DNA from: Polaromonas sp. 39-63-25
GTDB taxonomy: Bacteria; Pseudomonadota; Gammaproteobacteria; Burkholderiales; Burkholderiaceae_C
Assembly: GCF_002278925.1 (NCBI RefSeq)
Contig: NZ_NCJH01000007.1
Coordinates: 310,001 to 374,000 of the forward strand
DNA: 64,000 nt
Reading direction: 5' to 3'
Positions 31,080 through 40,861 of the stretch are shown piece by piece (position 1 is the first letter of the stretch; each line of letters starts with the position of its first letter). The notes beneath the pieces were generated by a model. The model was not told the origin of the DNA, did not search any database, and saw only the letters and a list, made by a program, of their open reading frames with translations. A program made the translations under genes and the position numbers.

Positions 31080-31392
31080 TTTTGCTGACTCCTGCTGTGT
31101 GGTTGGCGGGCATGGATTACGGATCGAGTTCGCAATGACAAGTTTACGGCGTGCATCACACCGGCTACCCCTCCCGGCGTCATCCCGGGCTTGACCCGGG
31201 GTCCATGCAGCAAGAACCACCGCCGCCAGTGTGCACGCATGGATTGCGGATCAAGTCCGCAATGACAAACCAACACGCCGGCACCCCGGGAAGCTAAAAC
31301 CAAGCAGGGGCCGCGGGACCGGCTTTGCCGGACCGCAGGCGCAGCGGCCCCCTCGGGGGCAGGGAGTTACACGCAGTGAACGACCGTGGGGG
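31080..31392. other. 313-bp gap filled by repeats
   Basis: No gene is seen. It contains three family B palindromes (31111-31140, 31180-31207 inverted, 31238-31267) and one full family A element (31302-31393). The rhodanese promoter must lie at its left end. Confidence 0.7.
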
Positions 31393-31393
31393 C
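31302..31393. repeat. Interspersed repeat family A, full-length copy
   Basis: AAGCAGGGGCCGCGGGACCG, GCTTTGCCGG, then CCCCCTCGGGGGCAGGGAG and ACCGTGGGGGC. It is about 90% identical to 59609-59700. Its last base is part of the TAG stop codon of the acyl-CoA dehydrogenase gene. Confidence 0.8.
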
Positions 31394-32520
31394 TAAAGTG
31401 CCCTTTGGATGATGATTTTCTGCACGTCAGACGTGCCTTCGTAGATCTGGCAGACACGCACGTCGCGGTAGATGCGCTCCACCGGGAAGTCGCTGACATA
31501 GCCGTAGCCGCCCAGGGTCTGGATGGCGGCGCTGCAGACCTGCTCGGCCATTTCGCTGGCAAAGAGTTTGGCCATGGCCGCTTCCTTCAGGCAGGGCAGG
31601 CCGGCGTCGCGCAGGCTGGCGGCGTGCCAGATCAGCTGGCGTGCGGCTTCCAGTTTCGTGGCGCAGTCGGCCAGGCGGAAACCGACCGCCTGGTGGTTGA
31701 AGATGGCGGTGCCGAAACTCTGGCGCTCCTTGGCGTACTGCACGGCAAATTCAAATGCGCTGCGCGCCATGCCCACGCTTTGCGCGGCAATGCCGATGCG
31801 CCCGCCTTCGAGCGCGCCCAGCGCGATCTTGTAGCCTTCGCCCTCGGCGCCTATCAGGTTCTCGGCCGGGATGCGGCAATTGTCGAAGTTGATCTGCGCG
31901 GTGTCGCTGGAGTTCTGGCCCAGCTTGTCTTCCAGGCGCGCAACGACGTAGCCGGGTGCGCTGGTGGGCACCATGAAGGCGCTCATGCCCTTTTTGCCGG
32001 CGCCCTTGTCGGTGACCGCAATGACCACGGCCGCGTGGCCGTTCTTGCCGCTGGTGATGAACTGCTTGACGCCGTTGATCACGTACTCGTCACCCTCTTT
32101 CACCGCGGTGGTGCGCAATGACGAGGCGTCGCTGCCCACATGCGGCTCGGTCAGGCAGAACACGCCCAGCATCTGCCCCTGCGCCAGCGGTGTGAGCCAC
32201 TGCTTTTTCTGCGCGGCATTGCCGTAACGCATCAGGATGGCGTTGACCGGGCAGTTGGTCACTGAAATCGCCGTGCTGGTGCCGCCATCGCCGGCGGCGA
32301 TTTCCTCGATCACCAGCGCAAGCGTCAGGTAGTCGAGGTTGGCGCCGCCAAACTCTTCGGGCACGCAGATGCCGTAAGCACCCAGCGCCGCCAGGCCCTG
32401 GTGCGCCTCGACCGGAAAGTGGTGTGCCTTGTCCCAGGCCGCGGCGTGCGGCCAGAGTTCGGTCTGGGTGAAGTCGCGCACCGCGTCGCGGATCATTTCC
32501 TGGTCTTGCGTGAGCAGCAT
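31393..32520 (-). CDS. Acyl-CoA dehydrogenase
   Basis: This 375-residue FAD-dependent enzyme has the ACAD segments LTEPHVGSDASSLRT and QTLGGYGYVSDFPVERIYRD. The canonical catalytic glutamate lies in CQIYEGTSDVQKIII, unlike the enzyme at 14629-15768. It oxidises a short or medium acyl-CoA to the enoyl-CoA and passes electrons to ETF. It is the last gene of the long minus-strand run, following the SDR gene by 8 nt. Confidence 0.9.
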   Translation of the reverse strand: MLLTQDQEMIRDAVRDFTQTELWPHAAAWDKAHHFPVEAHQGLAALGAYGICVPEEFGGANLDYLTLALVIEEIAAGDGGTSTAISVTNCPVNAILMRYGNAAQKKQWLTPLAQGQMLGVFCLTEPHVGSDASSLRTTAVKEGDEYVINGVKQFITSGKNGHAAVVIAVTDKGAGKKGMSAFMVPTSAPGYVVARLEDKLGQNSSDTAQINFDNCRIPAENLIGAEGEGYKIALGALEGGRIGIAAQSVGMARSAFEFAVQYAKERQSFGTAIFNHQAVGFRLADCATKLEAARQLIWHAASLRDAGLPCLKEAAMAKLFASEMAEQVCSAAIQTLGGYGYVSDFPVERIYRDVRVCQIYEGTSDVQKIIIQRAL

Positions 32521-32528
32521 GAGAGGTC

Positions 32529-33194
32529 CTACCAGGCCAACGCCTGGCCGTCGTGGTTGATGAAAGTGCCATTGTGTTCCGCGCGCAGGCTGGCTACGGT
32601 GGTGCGCATATCGGAAACGCTTTGCGTGACATCCAGATCGGCGCCAGCGCCACCCATGTCGGTCTTCACCCAGCCGGGGTGCATCGCAACGCAGATGGCT
32701 TTGCCCTGCAAGCCAAACGACATGTCCTTGACGACGGAGTTGACGGCGGACTTGGAGGCGCGGTACAGCCAGCTGTTGCCATTGGTGCGCAGCCCTATCG
32801 AGCCCATCCGGGATGACAGGACCACCAGCCGGGCGTCAGGCGCCAACACTTCCGTCAGTTGCGGCAGCACGCGCATAGGCGCCAGCACATTGGTGCGCAT
32901 CACCTGATCGAACACATCGGCAGCCGGTGGGTCGCCCGCATTGCCGCCCGCCAGCACACCGGCGACATACAGCGCGACGTCGATTTTTTCGCCATCGAGT
33001 AACCAGGCCAGACCGCTGACGCTGGATACGTCGTCCACCTCCAGCTTGACCGCCTGCGCGCCCAGCGCCTTAAGGCGCTCCAGCCCCGCTGCGTCGCGCG
33101 CGGTGGCGATCACGCGCGCGCCGGCGCTCCGGTACTGGCGCACAAACTCCAGCCCGATGCCGCGCGAGGCGCCGATGACGAGTACCGTGCTCAT
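32529..33194 (-). CDS. Short-chain dehydrogenase/reductase
   Basis: The 221-residue SDR has the coenzyme motif VIGASRGIGLEF at residues 6-17, the serine in VVLSSRMGSIG and the catalytic YRASK. Aspartate/arginine features after strand 2 (ATARD) suggest NADP. The substrate is not known. It is close to the acyl-CoA dehydrogenase (8 nt) and separated from the thiolase by a family C repeat. Confidence 0.88.
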   Translation of the reverse strand: MSTVLVIGASRGIGLEFVRQYRSAGARVIATARDAAGLERLKALGAQAVKLEVDDVSSVSGLAWLLDGEKIDVALYVAGVLAGGNAGDPPAADVFDQVMRTNVLAPMRVLPQLTEVLAPDARLVVLSSRMGSIGLRTNGNSWLYRASKSAVNSVVKDMSFGLQGKAICVAMHPGWVKTDMGGAGADLDVTQSVSDMRTTVASLRAEHNGTFINHDGQALAW

Positions 33195-33210
33195 GTCAGA
33201 TTTTCATGCA

Positions 33211-33268
33211 TCAAATCGGCCTCCAGACCTTATACAGCGTGCGTCAACAGCTATGTAATTTATAGCAA
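33211..33268 (-). repeat. Interspersed repeat family C overlapping the thiolase stop
   Basis: On the minus strand it begins TTGCTATAAATTACATAGCT and ends TATAAGGTCTGGAGGCC. The first nine bases, TTGCTATAA, are the last two codons and the stop of the thiolase gene. Confidence 0.75.
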
Positions 33269-34453
33269 TTCAATGGCAATTGCCGTGCCTTCACCGCCAC
33301 CGATACACAGCGTGGCAACACCTTTTTTCAGGCCGCGGGCCTTGAGCGCGTACATCAGCGTGACGATGATGCGGGCGCCGCTGCAACCGATCGGGTGGCC
33401 CAGTGCGCAGGCGCCGCCGTTGACGTTGACGATGTCGTGGCTGATGCCGAGCTCTTTCATGGCGGCCATGGGCACCACGGCAAAAGCCTCGTTGATTTCC
33501 CACAGGTCCACGTCTTTCACGCTCCAGCCGATTTTCTTGAGCAGCTTCTGCACGGCGCCGACCGGTGCGGTGGTGAACCACTCGGGCGCCTGGGCAAAGG
33601 TGGCGTGGCCGACGATGCGGGCCAGCGGCTTGGCGCCCAGCTCCTTGGCCGTCGATGCGCGGGTGAGCACCAGGGCGGCCGCGCCGTCGTTGATCGACGA
33701 GCTGGACGCGGCGGTGATGGTGCCGTCTTTCTTGAAGGCGGGGCGCAGTGTGGAGATCTTGTCGAGTTTGACCTTGCCCGGACCTTCGTCGATGGAAATC
33801 ACGGTGTCGCCGCTGCGGCCCTTGACGGTGACGGGGGTGATTTCGGCCTTGAAGGCGCCGGACTCGGTGGCGGCCTTGGCGCGGTTCACGCTGGTGGTGG
33901 CGAACGCGTCCTGCGCCTCACGCGTGAACTGGTACTTCTCGGCGCACTGCTCACCGAAGGTGCCCATGGCGCGGCCGGGTTCGTAGGCGTCTTCCAGGCC
34001 GTCGAGCATCATGTGGTCGTAAATGCGGTCATGGCCGATGCGGATACCGCTGCGGCCCTTGAGCAGCAGGTGCGGTGCGTTGGTCATGCTTTCCATGCCG
34101 CCGGAGACCATCACGTCGCGGCTGCCGACCAGCAGCTGGTCGTGCGCAAGCATGGTGGCTTCCATGCCGGAGCCGCACATCTTGGACAAGGTGACCGCGC
34201 CCGCGCTGGCGGGCAGGCCACCCTTGAAGCCGGCCTGGCGCGCCGGCGCCTGGCCCTGGCCGGCCATCAGGCAGTTGCCAAACAGCACTTCGTCGACTTT
34301 TTCGGGCGCGACGCCCGAGCGTTCGATGGCGGCCTTGATGGCGGCGCCGCCGAGGTCGTGCGCGGCGAGGCTGGAAAAGTCGCCCTGAAAGCCGCCCATG
34401 GGGGTGCGGGCGGCGCCGAGAATGACGATGGAATCAGTGGTGGAACTGGACAT
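33260..34453 (-). CDS. Acetyl-CoA C-acetyltransferase (thiolase)
   Basis: The 397-residue thiolase has the nucleophilic cysteine in LSKMCGSGMEATMLAHDQ, the histidine segment NGGACALGHPIGCSGARI and the final GGGEGTAIAIE. It cleaves acetoacetyl-CoA to two acetyl-CoA or runs in reverse. In this run it fits the end of leucine/ketone catabolism. The normal C-terminus is followed by Leu-Leu-stop supplied by a repeat. Confidence 0.92.
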   Translation of the reverse strand: MSSSTTDSIVILGAARTPMGGFQGDFSSLAAHDLGGAAIKAAIERSGVAPEKVDEVLFGNCLMAGQGQAPARQAGFKGGLPASAGAVTLSKMCGSGMEATMLAHDQLLVGSRDVMVSGGMESMTNAPHLLLKGRSGIRIGHDRIYDHMMLDGLEDAYEPGRAMGTFGEQCAEKYQFTREAQDAFATTSVNRAKAATESGAFKAEITPVTVKGRSGDTVISIDEGPGKVKLDKISTLRPAFKKDGTITAASSSSINDGAAALVLTRASTAKELGAKPLARIVGHATFAQAPEWFTTAPVGAVQKLLKKIGWSVKDVDLWEINEAFAVVPMAAMKELGISHDIVNVNGGACALGHPIGCSGARIIVTLMYALKARGLKKGVATLCIGGGEGTAIAIELL

Positions 34454-34488
34454 GGTGGTTTTCTCCTGAGTTGAACAAGTTAAACAAA

Positions 34489-34971
34489 TTAGGCAAGCTG
34501 GATGACTGCGCCGCGCTCTTCGCGGGCGATGCGCAGGATGTATTGCTGAAAGCCCGGGTCTTCACCGCGCAGCAACAGCGGCAGGGCATTGAAAAAATTC
34601 TCGCGCTGGCACCACTCGCGCATGTAATCGTCCCAGCTGTTCCAGCGACGCGCCTCGACCTCGCTCATGCGTTCGCTCCAGGCGACGATGTAGGCGCGCT
34701 CGAACAGCGAAATCAGCATGTCGTAGATGATCATGGTGCGTTCATTCTGCTCGCGCGTGGGACTCTCCAGCGGCTCGTTGGTGCGCAGGTGCAGGTCGGG
34801 GTTGGCCAGCACGACTTTCAGAAAGTCGTTGTAGGCGTCGGACAGCAGCTGGTAGGCCGCCTCTTCCTCGTTGTTGCGCTCCTTGCGCTGCTCGAGGGCA
34901 AAGAAAAATATCGCAAACGGCAGGGCCAGCGCGGTGACCACGAAGCTGGCGTATTCCCAGGCGTCCCGCAT
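34489..34971 (-). CDS. Conserved membrane-anchored protein of unknown function
   Basis: The 160-residue protein has one N-terminal membrane segment (FVVTALALPFAIFFFALEQ), then a charged helical cytoplasmic part with many Glu/Arg (LISLFERAYIVAWSERMSEV and WNSWDDYMREWCQRENFFNA). I do not recognise a function. It follows aceK by 8 nt and precedes the thiolase by 35 nt, so it belongs to the same transcript. Confidence 0.7.
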   Translation of the reverse strand: MRDAWEYASFVVTALALPFAIFFFALEQRKERNNEEEAAYQLLSDAYNDFLKVVLANPDLHLRTNEPLESPTREQNERTMIIYDMLISLFERAYIVAWSERMSEVEARRWNSWDDYMREWCQRENFFNALPLLLRGEDPGFQQYILRIAREERGAVIQLA

Positions 34972-34979
34972 GGCCGTCC

Positions 34980-36791
34980 TCAGGCTTTCTGCGCCGCGTG
35001 CCTGCGCACAAAACGCCGCTCGCGCTCGTAGGGGAACACATCGTGCACATGGCCGGCGGCAATACGCTCCTTGTGGCCCTGCCAGAAGGCGGCATCGAGC
35101 AGGTCGGCGTGGTGCTTCATGAAGACCTCGCGCACCGCGGCGTTGCCGAGCAGGAAGGGCTCGAAGGTCTCGGGGAACACGTCCCGGGGCCCGACCGAGT
35201 ACCAGACCTCGCCGCTCATTTCTTCTTCCTCGTTGCGCGGCGTGGGCACCTTGCGGAAGTTGCAGTCGGTGAGGTATTCGATCTCGTCGTAGTCGTAAAA
35301 TACGACCTTGCCGTGGCGCGTGATGCCGAAGTTCTTGAACAGCATGTCGCCGGGAAAGATGTTGGCCGCCACCATGTCCTTGATGGCGTTGCCGTATTCG
35401 ACCACGGCGCGCTCGATCTGCGCCTTCGCCGCCGGCTCGTCCACGCCGGTGTCGAAGGCTTCCTGCAGGTAGATGTTGAGCGGGATCATGCGGCGCTCGA
35501 TGTACACATGCTTGATGATGACCTCGATGTTGCCGTCGCCGTCGCGGTCGCTGATCTCGAGCTGGCTGGGTGCAAATTTCTCGATCTCGGCGATCAGTTC
35601 GTCGTCAAAACGCTCACGCGGGAAGGCCACCTCGCTGTACTCCTGCGTGTCGGCCATGCGGCCGACACGGTCGTGCTGCTTGACCAGCAGGTACTTGGCC
35701 TTGATCTGCTCGCGCGTGGTTTCCTTCTGCGGCGGGTAGTAGTCCTTGATGACCTTGAACACATAGGGAAAGGACGGCAGATCGAACACCAGCATGACCA
35801 TGCCCTTGATGCCGGGGGCAATGCGGAACTTGTCGGTCGAGTGGCGCAGGTGATACAGGAAGTCGCGGTAGAACAGCGTCTTGCCCTGCTTGGCCAGGCC
35901 CAGCGCGTTGTAGATTTCGGCGCGCGGCATGCGCGGCATCATGCTGCGCAGGAACTGCACGTAGGCCGAGGGGATGCCCATGTCCACCATGAAGTAGGCC
36001 CGGGCGAAACTGAACAGGATCAGGAGATCGTCCTCGCCGATCAGCACGGAATCAATCGCCAGCTTGCCCGACCTGGCGTGCAGCAGCGGCAGGGCAAAGG
36101 GCAACTCGTTGAAGCCGTTGATCAGCTTGCCGACGATGTAGGCGCCCTTGTTGCGGAAGAACAGGCTAGATAGCACCTGGATCTGGAAGTTGGCGCGCAG
36201 CTTGACGTCGCCCAGACGGGCGGCCAGTTCCTCGACCACGTAGCCGGTGTCGCGCGCCAGGTCTTCAAACTCGATGTGCAGCTCGAAATCATTGACCAGC
36301 CGGACCAGGTGGTCGTGCAGGGTGTCGCGCTGGGGGTAGTAGGCCCGGTAAGTGGGCCGCGCGGCGGGCTCGTCGTTTTCGATGTACTCGGTGCTGATCG
36401 CCGGCCGGACAAAAATGAAGTCGTTCTGGAAATAGCTGCGGTGCAGGATCTTGGTGGTGACCGAATTGAAGAAAGTCTCGGCCAGCTCGGGCTGGTGATG
36501 GTCGACCAGCAGCCCGATGTAGTGCAGCTTGACCTGGTGCCAGACGTCCATGGACTGCTCGCCCGCCTTGAACTCGCGCTCCAGCCGGGTCGAGGCCTCG
36601 CGCACGCGCAGGTCGTAGAACTCGATGCGCTCGCGCTGCGACCGCTGCTGGCCGTGCCAGTCGGCGGTTTCAAAACGGTGTTTGGCGCGCGCCGACTCGG
36701 TACGGAACAGCTGGTAGTGCCGGTTGAAGCCGTCCATCATCGCCTTGGCGATGTCGTAGGCAAGCGGCGAGTCGAGGCGCTGCGGAAACAT
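34980..36791 (-). CDS. aceK: Isocitrate dehydrogenase kinase/phosphatase
   Basis: The 603-residue AceK phosphorylates and dephosphorylates isocitrate dehydrogenase and so directs carbon between the TCA cycle and the glyoxylate shunt. Recognisable segments are the N-terminal regulatory part ([19 protein letters not shown]) and the kinase core with [40 protein letters not shown] and [20 protein letters not shown]. Length is normal. It is close to the carbonic anhydrase gene (5 nt) in a run that begins with isovaleryl-CoA degradation genes; no aceA or icd is in the window. Confidence 0.95.
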   Translation of the reverse strand: MFPQRLDSPLAYDIAKAMMDGFNRHYQLFRTESARAKHRFETADWHGQQRSQRERIEFYDLRVREASTRLEREFKAGEQSMDVWHQVKLHYIGLLVDHHQPELAETFFNSVTTKILHRSYFQNDFIFVRPAISTEYIENDEPAARPTYRAYYPQRDTLHDHLVRLVNDFELHIEFEDLARDTGYVVEELAARLGDVKLRANFQIQVLSSLFFRNKGAYIVGKLINGFNELPFALPLLHARSGKLAIDSVLIGEDDLLILFSFARAYFMVDMGIPSAYVQFLRSMMPRMPRAEIYNALGLAKQGKTLFYRDFLYHLRHSTDKFRIAPGIKGMVMLVFDLPSFPYVFKVIKDYYPPQKETTREQIKAKYLLVKQHDRVGRMADTQEYSEVAFPRERFDDELIAEIEKFAPSQLEISDRDGDGNIEVIIKHVYIERRMIPLNIYLQEAFDTGVDEPAAKAQIERAVVEYGNAIKDMVAANIFPGDMLFKNFGITRHGKVVFYDYDEIEYLTDCNFRKVPTPRNEEEEMSGEVWYSVGPRDVFPETFEPFLLGNAAVREVFMKHHADLLDAAFWQGHKERIAAGHVHDVFPYERERRFVRRHAAQKA

Positions 36792-36796
36792 GGCCG

Positions 36797-37459
36797 TCAG
36801 GCGGGGCGCCGGGAGTCCCAGACGCGATCGACCGCCAGACGGTACAAGGCATCAAGATCGGCAGGGTCGGAGATGGTCATGCTCAGGTCCTGCAGCAGCC
36901 CGTCGTTGACACCGAAGGCCCAGCCATGAATGCTGACCTTCTGGCCCTTGGCCCAGGCATCGACCATGACGGTGCTGACGCAGACGTTGACCACCTGCTC
37001 GATGACATTGAGGTCACACAAGGCGTCGGCGCGCCGGTCTTCGGCCAGGCTGTCGAGCAGCTGGCGATGGCGGTGGCGCACGTCCTGGATGTGGCGTATC
37101 CAGTTGTCGGCCAGCCCGATGCGCGCGCCTTCCAGCGCCGCCTGCACACCGCCGCAGCCGTAGTGTCCGACCACCATGATGTGTTCGACCTTGAGCATTT
37201 CCACCGCGAACTGGATCGCCGACAGCGCATTGAGGTCGGAGTGCACCACGATGTTGGCCACGTTGCGGTGCACAAACACCTCGCCCGGCTCCAGGCCGGT
37301 GATCTGGTTGGCCGGCACACGGCTGTCGGAGCAGCCTATCCACATGTACTTGGGCTTTTGCTGCTTGACCAGGCTCGTGAAAAAGCCCGGACGCTCGCGC
37401 TCCATCTGGGCGGCCCAGGCGCGGTTGTGGGTGAAGAGGTCGTTGATGGAAGAGGTCAT
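36797..37459 (-). CDS. can: Beta-class carbonic anhydrase
   Basis: The 220-residue protein has the zinc-site motifs [13 protein letters not shown] (Cys and Asp-Arg dyad) and [11 protein letters not shown] (His and second Cys). It interconverts CO2 and bicarbonate in the cytosol. Its position just after the isovaleryl-CoA dehydrogenase gene suggests supply of bicarbonate to the biotin-dependent carboxylase of the same pathway (inference). Confidence 0.94.
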   Translation of the reverse strand: MTSSINDLFTHNRAWAAQMERERPGFFTSLVKQQKPKYMWIGCSDSRVPANQITGLEPGEVFVHRNVANIVVHSDLNALSAIQFAVEMLKVEHIMVVGHYGCGGVQAALEGARIGLADNWIRHIQDVRHRHRQLLDSLAEDRRADALCDLNVIEQVVNVCVSTVMVDAWAKGQKVSIHGWAFGVNDGLLQDLSMTISDPADLDALYRLAVDRVWDSRRPA

Positions 37460-37497
37460 AAGCGTTATTGTGGCCTGCGTCGCAATTTACCTGGTCT

Positions 37498-38679
37498 CTA
37501 CATGGTCTCGGCAAACAGTTCGCGCCCGATCAGCATGCGGCGGATCTCGCTGGTGCCGGCGCCGATTTCATACAGCTTGGCGTCGCGCCAGAGGCGGCCC
37601 AGCGGGTAGTCGTTGATATAGCCGTTGCCGCCGAAAATCTGCACGCCCTCGCCGGCCATCCAGGTGGCTTTCTCGGCGCACCAGAGAATGACGGAAGCGC
37701 AGTCCTTGCGCACCTGGCGCACATGCTCGGTGCCCAGCAGGTCGAGGTTTTTGGCGACGGTGTAGGCAAAGGAGCGGCCCGCCTGCAGCACGGTGTACAT
37801 GTCGGCCACCTTGCCCTGGATCAACTGGAACTCGCCGATGCTGGTGCCGAACTGCTTGCGGTCGTGGATGTAGGGAATGACGCTGTCCATGACGGACTGC
37901 ATGATGCCCAGCGGCCCGCCGGTGAGCACCGCGCGTTCGTAGTCCAGCCCGCTCATCAGCACCTTGGCGCCGCTGTTGAGGCCGCCCAGGATGTTCTGCG
38001 CCGGCACCTCGACGTTGTTGAAAACCAGCTCGCCGGTGTGCGAACCGCGCATGCCCAGCTTGTCGAGTTTCTGCGCGACCGAAAAGCCCTTCATGTCTTT
38101 TTCAATCAGGAAGGCGGTGACGCCACGCGCGCCGAGCTCGGGTTCGGTCTTGGCGTAGACCACCAGCGTGTCGGCGTCGGGGCCGTTGGTGATCCACATC
38201 TTGCTGCCGTTGAGCAGGTAATAACCGCCCTTGTCCTCGGCTTTCAGTTTCATGCTGATGACGTCGCTGCCGGCGCCGGGCTCACTCATGGCCAGCGCAC
38301 CGACATGTTCGCCGCTGATCAGTTTGGGCAGGTATTTGGCGCGCTGCGCTTCGGTGCCGTTGCGCTTGATCTGGTTGACGCACAGGTTGCTGTGCGCGCC
38401 GTAGGACAGGCCGACGGAAGCGCTGGCCCGGCTGATTTCTTCCATGGCGATCATGTGCGCCAGGTAACCCATGTTGGCGCCGCCGTACTCCTCGCTGACG
38501 GTGATGCCGAGCACGCCCAGGCTGCCCATTTTCTGCCAGAGGTCCATGGGGAACTGGTCGTTGGCGTCGATTTCAGCGGCACGCGGTGCGATTTCGGCCT
38601 GGGCGAATTCGCGCACCGTATCACGCAGTGCGTCAATGTCTTCGCCAAGCTGGAAGTTGAGTCCGGGCAGGTTGTTCAT
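37498..38679 (-). CDS. liuA: Isovaleryl-CoA dehydrogenase
   Basis: The 393-residue acyl-CoA dehydrogenase starts [20 protein letters not shown], the usual N-terminus of bacterial isovaleryl-CoA dehydrogenases. The catalytic base is the glutamate in [20 protein letters not shown], as in the human enzyme. The C-terminal [18 protein letters not shown] lacks the medium-chain-type glutamate. It oxidises isovaleryl-CoA to 3-methylcrotonyl-CoA, the substrate of the carboxylase at 10963-17420. It follows the thioesterase gene by 21 nt, downstream of the LiuR-type operator. Confidence 0.93.
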   Translation of the reverse strand: MNNLPGLNFQLGEDIDALRDTVREFAQAEIAPRAAEIDANDQFPMDLWQKMGSLGVLGITVSEEYGGANMGYLAHMIAMEEISRASASVGLSYGAHSNLCVNQIKRNGTEAQRAKYLPKLISGEHVGALAMSEPGAGSDVISMKLKAEDKGGYYLLNGSKMWITNGPDADTLVVYAKTEPELGARGVTAFLIEKDMKGFSVAQKLDKLGMRGSHTGELVFNNVEVPAQNILGGLNSGAKVLMSGLDYERAVLTGGPLGIMQSVMDSVIPYIHDRKQFGTSIGEFQLIQGKVADMYTVLQAGRSFAYTVAKNLDLLGTEHVRQVRKDCASVILWCAEKATWMAGEGVQIFGGNGYINDYPLGRLWRDAKLYEIGAGTSEIRRMLIGRELFAETM

Positions 38680-38700
38680 GAGGGTCTCCTTTTGTGGTGT

Positions 38701-39162
38701 TCAGTTTTTCACGTCGTCACGGCCGGTGATGGTCATCAGCGTGGCGCCCATGGTGGCAATGAGTTTTTCGCGGCCGTCGTCGATGGCATAGGCCCGCCCC
38801 TCGGTCACGGTCACGGTGCGTCCGGGTTTGATGACCTGGCCCACCATGCGAAAACGCTGGCCTTTGGCAGGGGCAAGCAGATTGATCTTGTATTCGATGG
38901 TCAGCACGCCGGCGTCAAGCGGCATCAGCGTGAAGCCGGCGTAGCCGCAGGCCGAGTCGAGCGCCGTGGCCACCATGCCGGCATGCAGAAAACCGTGTTG
39001 CTGGCTCAGCCCGGCGGCCCAATCGAGCTCGATGACCACCCGGCCCGGCGTGATGCCGGCCAGCGAGGCGCCCAGGGTGGCCATGGCACCCTGGCGTGCA
39101 AAACTGTCCTGCACACGGGCCGCATAAGCCTCGTCCTTGGGCTCGAAATGGGGAAGTTCCAT
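38701..39162 (-). CDS. PaaI-type hotdog thioesterase
   Basis: The 153-residue hotdog-fold protein has LSQQHGFLHAGMVATALDSA, with the catalytic Asp/His region of the PaaI/YigI type, and VRQ-like substrate strands (VVIELDWAAG). It would hydrolyse stalled acyl-CoA thioesters. It is the first gene of the minus-strand run; a perfect 24-bp palindrome lies 12 nt upstream of its ATG. Confidence 0.88.
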   Translation of the reverse strand: MELPHFEPKDEAYAARVQDSFARQGAMATLGASLAGITPGRVVIELDWAAGLSQQHGFLHAGMVATALDSACGYAGFTLMPLDAGVLTIEYKINLLAPAKGQRFRMVGQVIKPGRTVTVTEGRAYAIDDGREKLIATMGATLMTITGRDDVKN

Positions 39163-39174
39163 GGCCGGCTCCTG

Positions 39175-39198
39175 ATTGACGTTTACGTAAACGTCAAT
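39175..39198. promoter_or_regulatory. Perfect 24-bp palindrome, likely LiuR operator
   Basis: The half-site ATTGACGTTTAC is followed by its exact reverse complement with no spacer mismatch. It lies between the end of the MerR gene and the start of the thioesterase gene, so it is placed to control the thioesterase/isovaleryl-CoA dehydrogenase run. A half-matching site lies at 39680-39701. Confidence 0.8.
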
Positions 39199-39204
39199 TA
39201 TGGC

Positions 39205-39609
39205 CTATTTTGCGGTTTTGGCCGTCTTGCCCAGCAAGGCGCGGGCTTCCTTCTCATGGAGCCGGACCTCTTCGAGGTTGGCCTGCAGGTCGGCCATCTG
39301 TTCCTCGAGTTGCTTGCGGTGCTGGGCCAGCACGGCCAGGAACTTCTTCAGTTGCGGGCCGGTGTCGCGCGGGCTGTCGTAGGTGTCGATGATTTCCTTG
39401 GCCTCGGACAGGCTCAGCCCCAGGCGCTTGGCGCGCAGGGTGAGCTTGAGCCGGGTGCGGTCACGCGCGCTGTACACGCGGTTGCGCCCGCCGGGCCCCT
39501 CGCGCTGCGGCTGCAACAGGCCCATGTCTTCGTAAAAACGGATGGCGCGTGTGGTCAGGTCGAACTCTTTGGCCAGATCGCTGATGGAGTGCGTGGTCGT
39601 GGTTGCCAT
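39205..39609 (-). CDS. liuR: MerR-family regulator, LiuR-like
   Basis: The 134-residue MerR protein has the N-terminal HTH (ISDLAKEFDLTTRAIRFYED, then MGLLQPQREGPGGRNRVYSA) and a coiled-coil dimerisation helix at residues 85-125. It lacks the metal cysteines of the MerR/CueR type. LiuR is the known MerR-type regulator of leucine/isovalerate degradation in proteobacteria. The adjacent isovaleryl-CoA dehydrogenase gene and the palindromes on both sides of this gene support the name. Confidence 0.85.
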   Translation of the reverse strand: MATTTTHSISDLAKEFDLTTRAIRFYEDMGLLQPQREGPGGRNRVYSARDRTRLKLTLRAKRLGLSLSEAKEIIDTYDSPRDTGPQLKKFLAVLAQHRKQLEEQMADLQANLEEVRLHEKEARALLGKTAKTAK

Positions 39610-39679
39610 GTGGTGAAACCCTGGTGACAGGGCCCTCGTGAAGCCGCTAGCTAATTCGGGTGTAATGGAAGGATCAAGC

Positions 39680-39701
39680 TTACGTTAACGTAAACGTCAA
39701 T
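39680..39701. promoter_or_regulatory. Second LiuR-type site in the liuR / MBL divergent promoter
   Basis: TTACGTTAACGTAA is a 14-bp palindrome, and the right part, ACGTAAACGTCAAT, is identical to half of the operator at 39175-39198. It lies between liuR (start 39609) and the MBL gene (start 39722), fitting autoregulation and control of the MBL gene. Confidence 0.65.
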
Positions 39702-39721
39702 CCAACCGGCGATCTTACAAG

Positions 39722-40789
39722 ATGAATCCACAGGAAGCCCAGCTGCACTACCCTTTCGGCGATGCCCTGCCGCCATCCGGCGGCGCCCTGGAGGTCGCCC
39801 CGGGCGTCAAGTGGCTGCGCATGCGCCTGCCCTTTGCGCTGGACCACATCAACCTGTGGCTGCTGCGCGACGAGCTGCCCGGCCCCGCGGGCGGCGTGCC
39901 CGGCTGGACGGTGGTGGACTGCTGCGTCAGCAGGGACGAGTCCAAGGCGCAGTGGGAACAGATTTTTGCCGGCGAACTGGAAGGCTTGCCAATTCTGCGG
40001 GTCATCGTGACGCACATGCACCCGGACCACATCGGCCTGGCGCACTGGCTGTGCCAGCGCTGGAACGCGCCGCTGTGGATCAGCGCCACCGATTACCACA
40101 CGGCCCGCATCGCCACCCAGAGCAGCACCGGTTTCGGCGGCGAAAGTGCCGCCGGTTTTTTTGCCTCGCATGGGCTGACCGACCCTGAGTCCCTGGCGCT
40201 GATCCGGGCACGCGCCAATTATTACCCCGGGCTGGTGCCCGAGGTACCCGCCCACTTCCACCGCATGCTGGACGGCCAGGTCATCACCATAGGCGGGCGC
40301 CGCTGGACCTGCATCAGCGGCTACGGCCATGCGCCCGAACACATTGCGCTGCACTGCGCCGAAACCCACACGCTGATCAGCGGCGACATGGTGTTGCCGC
40401 GCATCTCGACCAATGTCAGCGTGTACGACACCGAACCCGAATCCAACCCGCTGACCCTGTTTTTGCAGTCCATCGACAAGTTCGCGCCCCTGCACGCGGA
40501 TACGCTAACCCTGCCCTCGCACGGCAAACCGTTCCGGGGCCTCCACACACGGATTGCGCAGCTGCACGAGCATCACCACGACCGTCTGGCCGAGGTCATG
40601 CAAGCCTGCCAGGCCAGAGCCTGCAGCGGCGCCGACATCCTGCCCGTGATGTTCAAGCGGGCCCTGGATCTGCACCAGACCACCTTCGCCATGGGCGAAG
40701 CCGTGGCGCATCTGCACACCTTGTGGTTTGAAGGCCGGCTGCAGCGCCGGCTGGGCGGCGACGGCATTTACCGGTTTGAACCGGCCTGA
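39722..40789 (+). CDS. Metallo-beta-lactamase-fold hydrolase
   Basis: The 355-residue protein has the binuclear zinc motif VTHMHPDHIGLAHW near residue 97, further histidine in GYGHAPEHIALHC, the aspartate in ISGDMVLPRIS and a C-terminal histidine in TLPSHGKPFRG. The C-terminal 90 residues form the winged-helix-like tail seen in MBL/LACTB2-like proteins. It is probably a thioester or ester hydrolase of the acyl-CoA regulon. It is divergent from liuR and shares its operator region. Confidence 0.88.
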   Translation: MNPQEAQLHYPFGDALPPSGGALEVAPGVKWLRMRLPFALDHINLWLLRDELPGPAGGVPGWTVVDCCVSRDESKAQWEQIFAGELEGLPILRVIVTHMHPDHIGLAHWLCQRWNAPLWISATDYHTARIATQSSTGFGGESAAGFFASHGLTDPESLALIRARANYYPGLVPEVPAHFHRMLDGQVITIGGRRWTCISGYGHAPEHIALHCAETHTLISGDMVLPRISTNVSVYDTEPESNPLTLFLQSIDKFAPLHADTLTLPSHGKPFRGLHTRIAQLHEHHHDRLAEVMQACQARACSGADILPVMFKRALDLHQTTFAMGEAVAHLHTLWFEGRLQRRLGGDGIYRFEPA

Positions 40790-40790
40790 C

Positions 40791-40809
40791 GCGCCCCCGA
40801 AAGGGGCGC
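40791..40809 (+). terminator. Hairpin after the MBL gene
   Basis: GCGCCCC-n5-GGGGCGC directly follows the stop codon. There is no T run, so termination is likely but not proven by sequence. Confidence 0.4.
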
Positions 40810-40861
40810 CCGGCTCAGCGGGCGGCGGCTTTCAGTTGGCGCGCGTTGCCGCCAGACTGGG

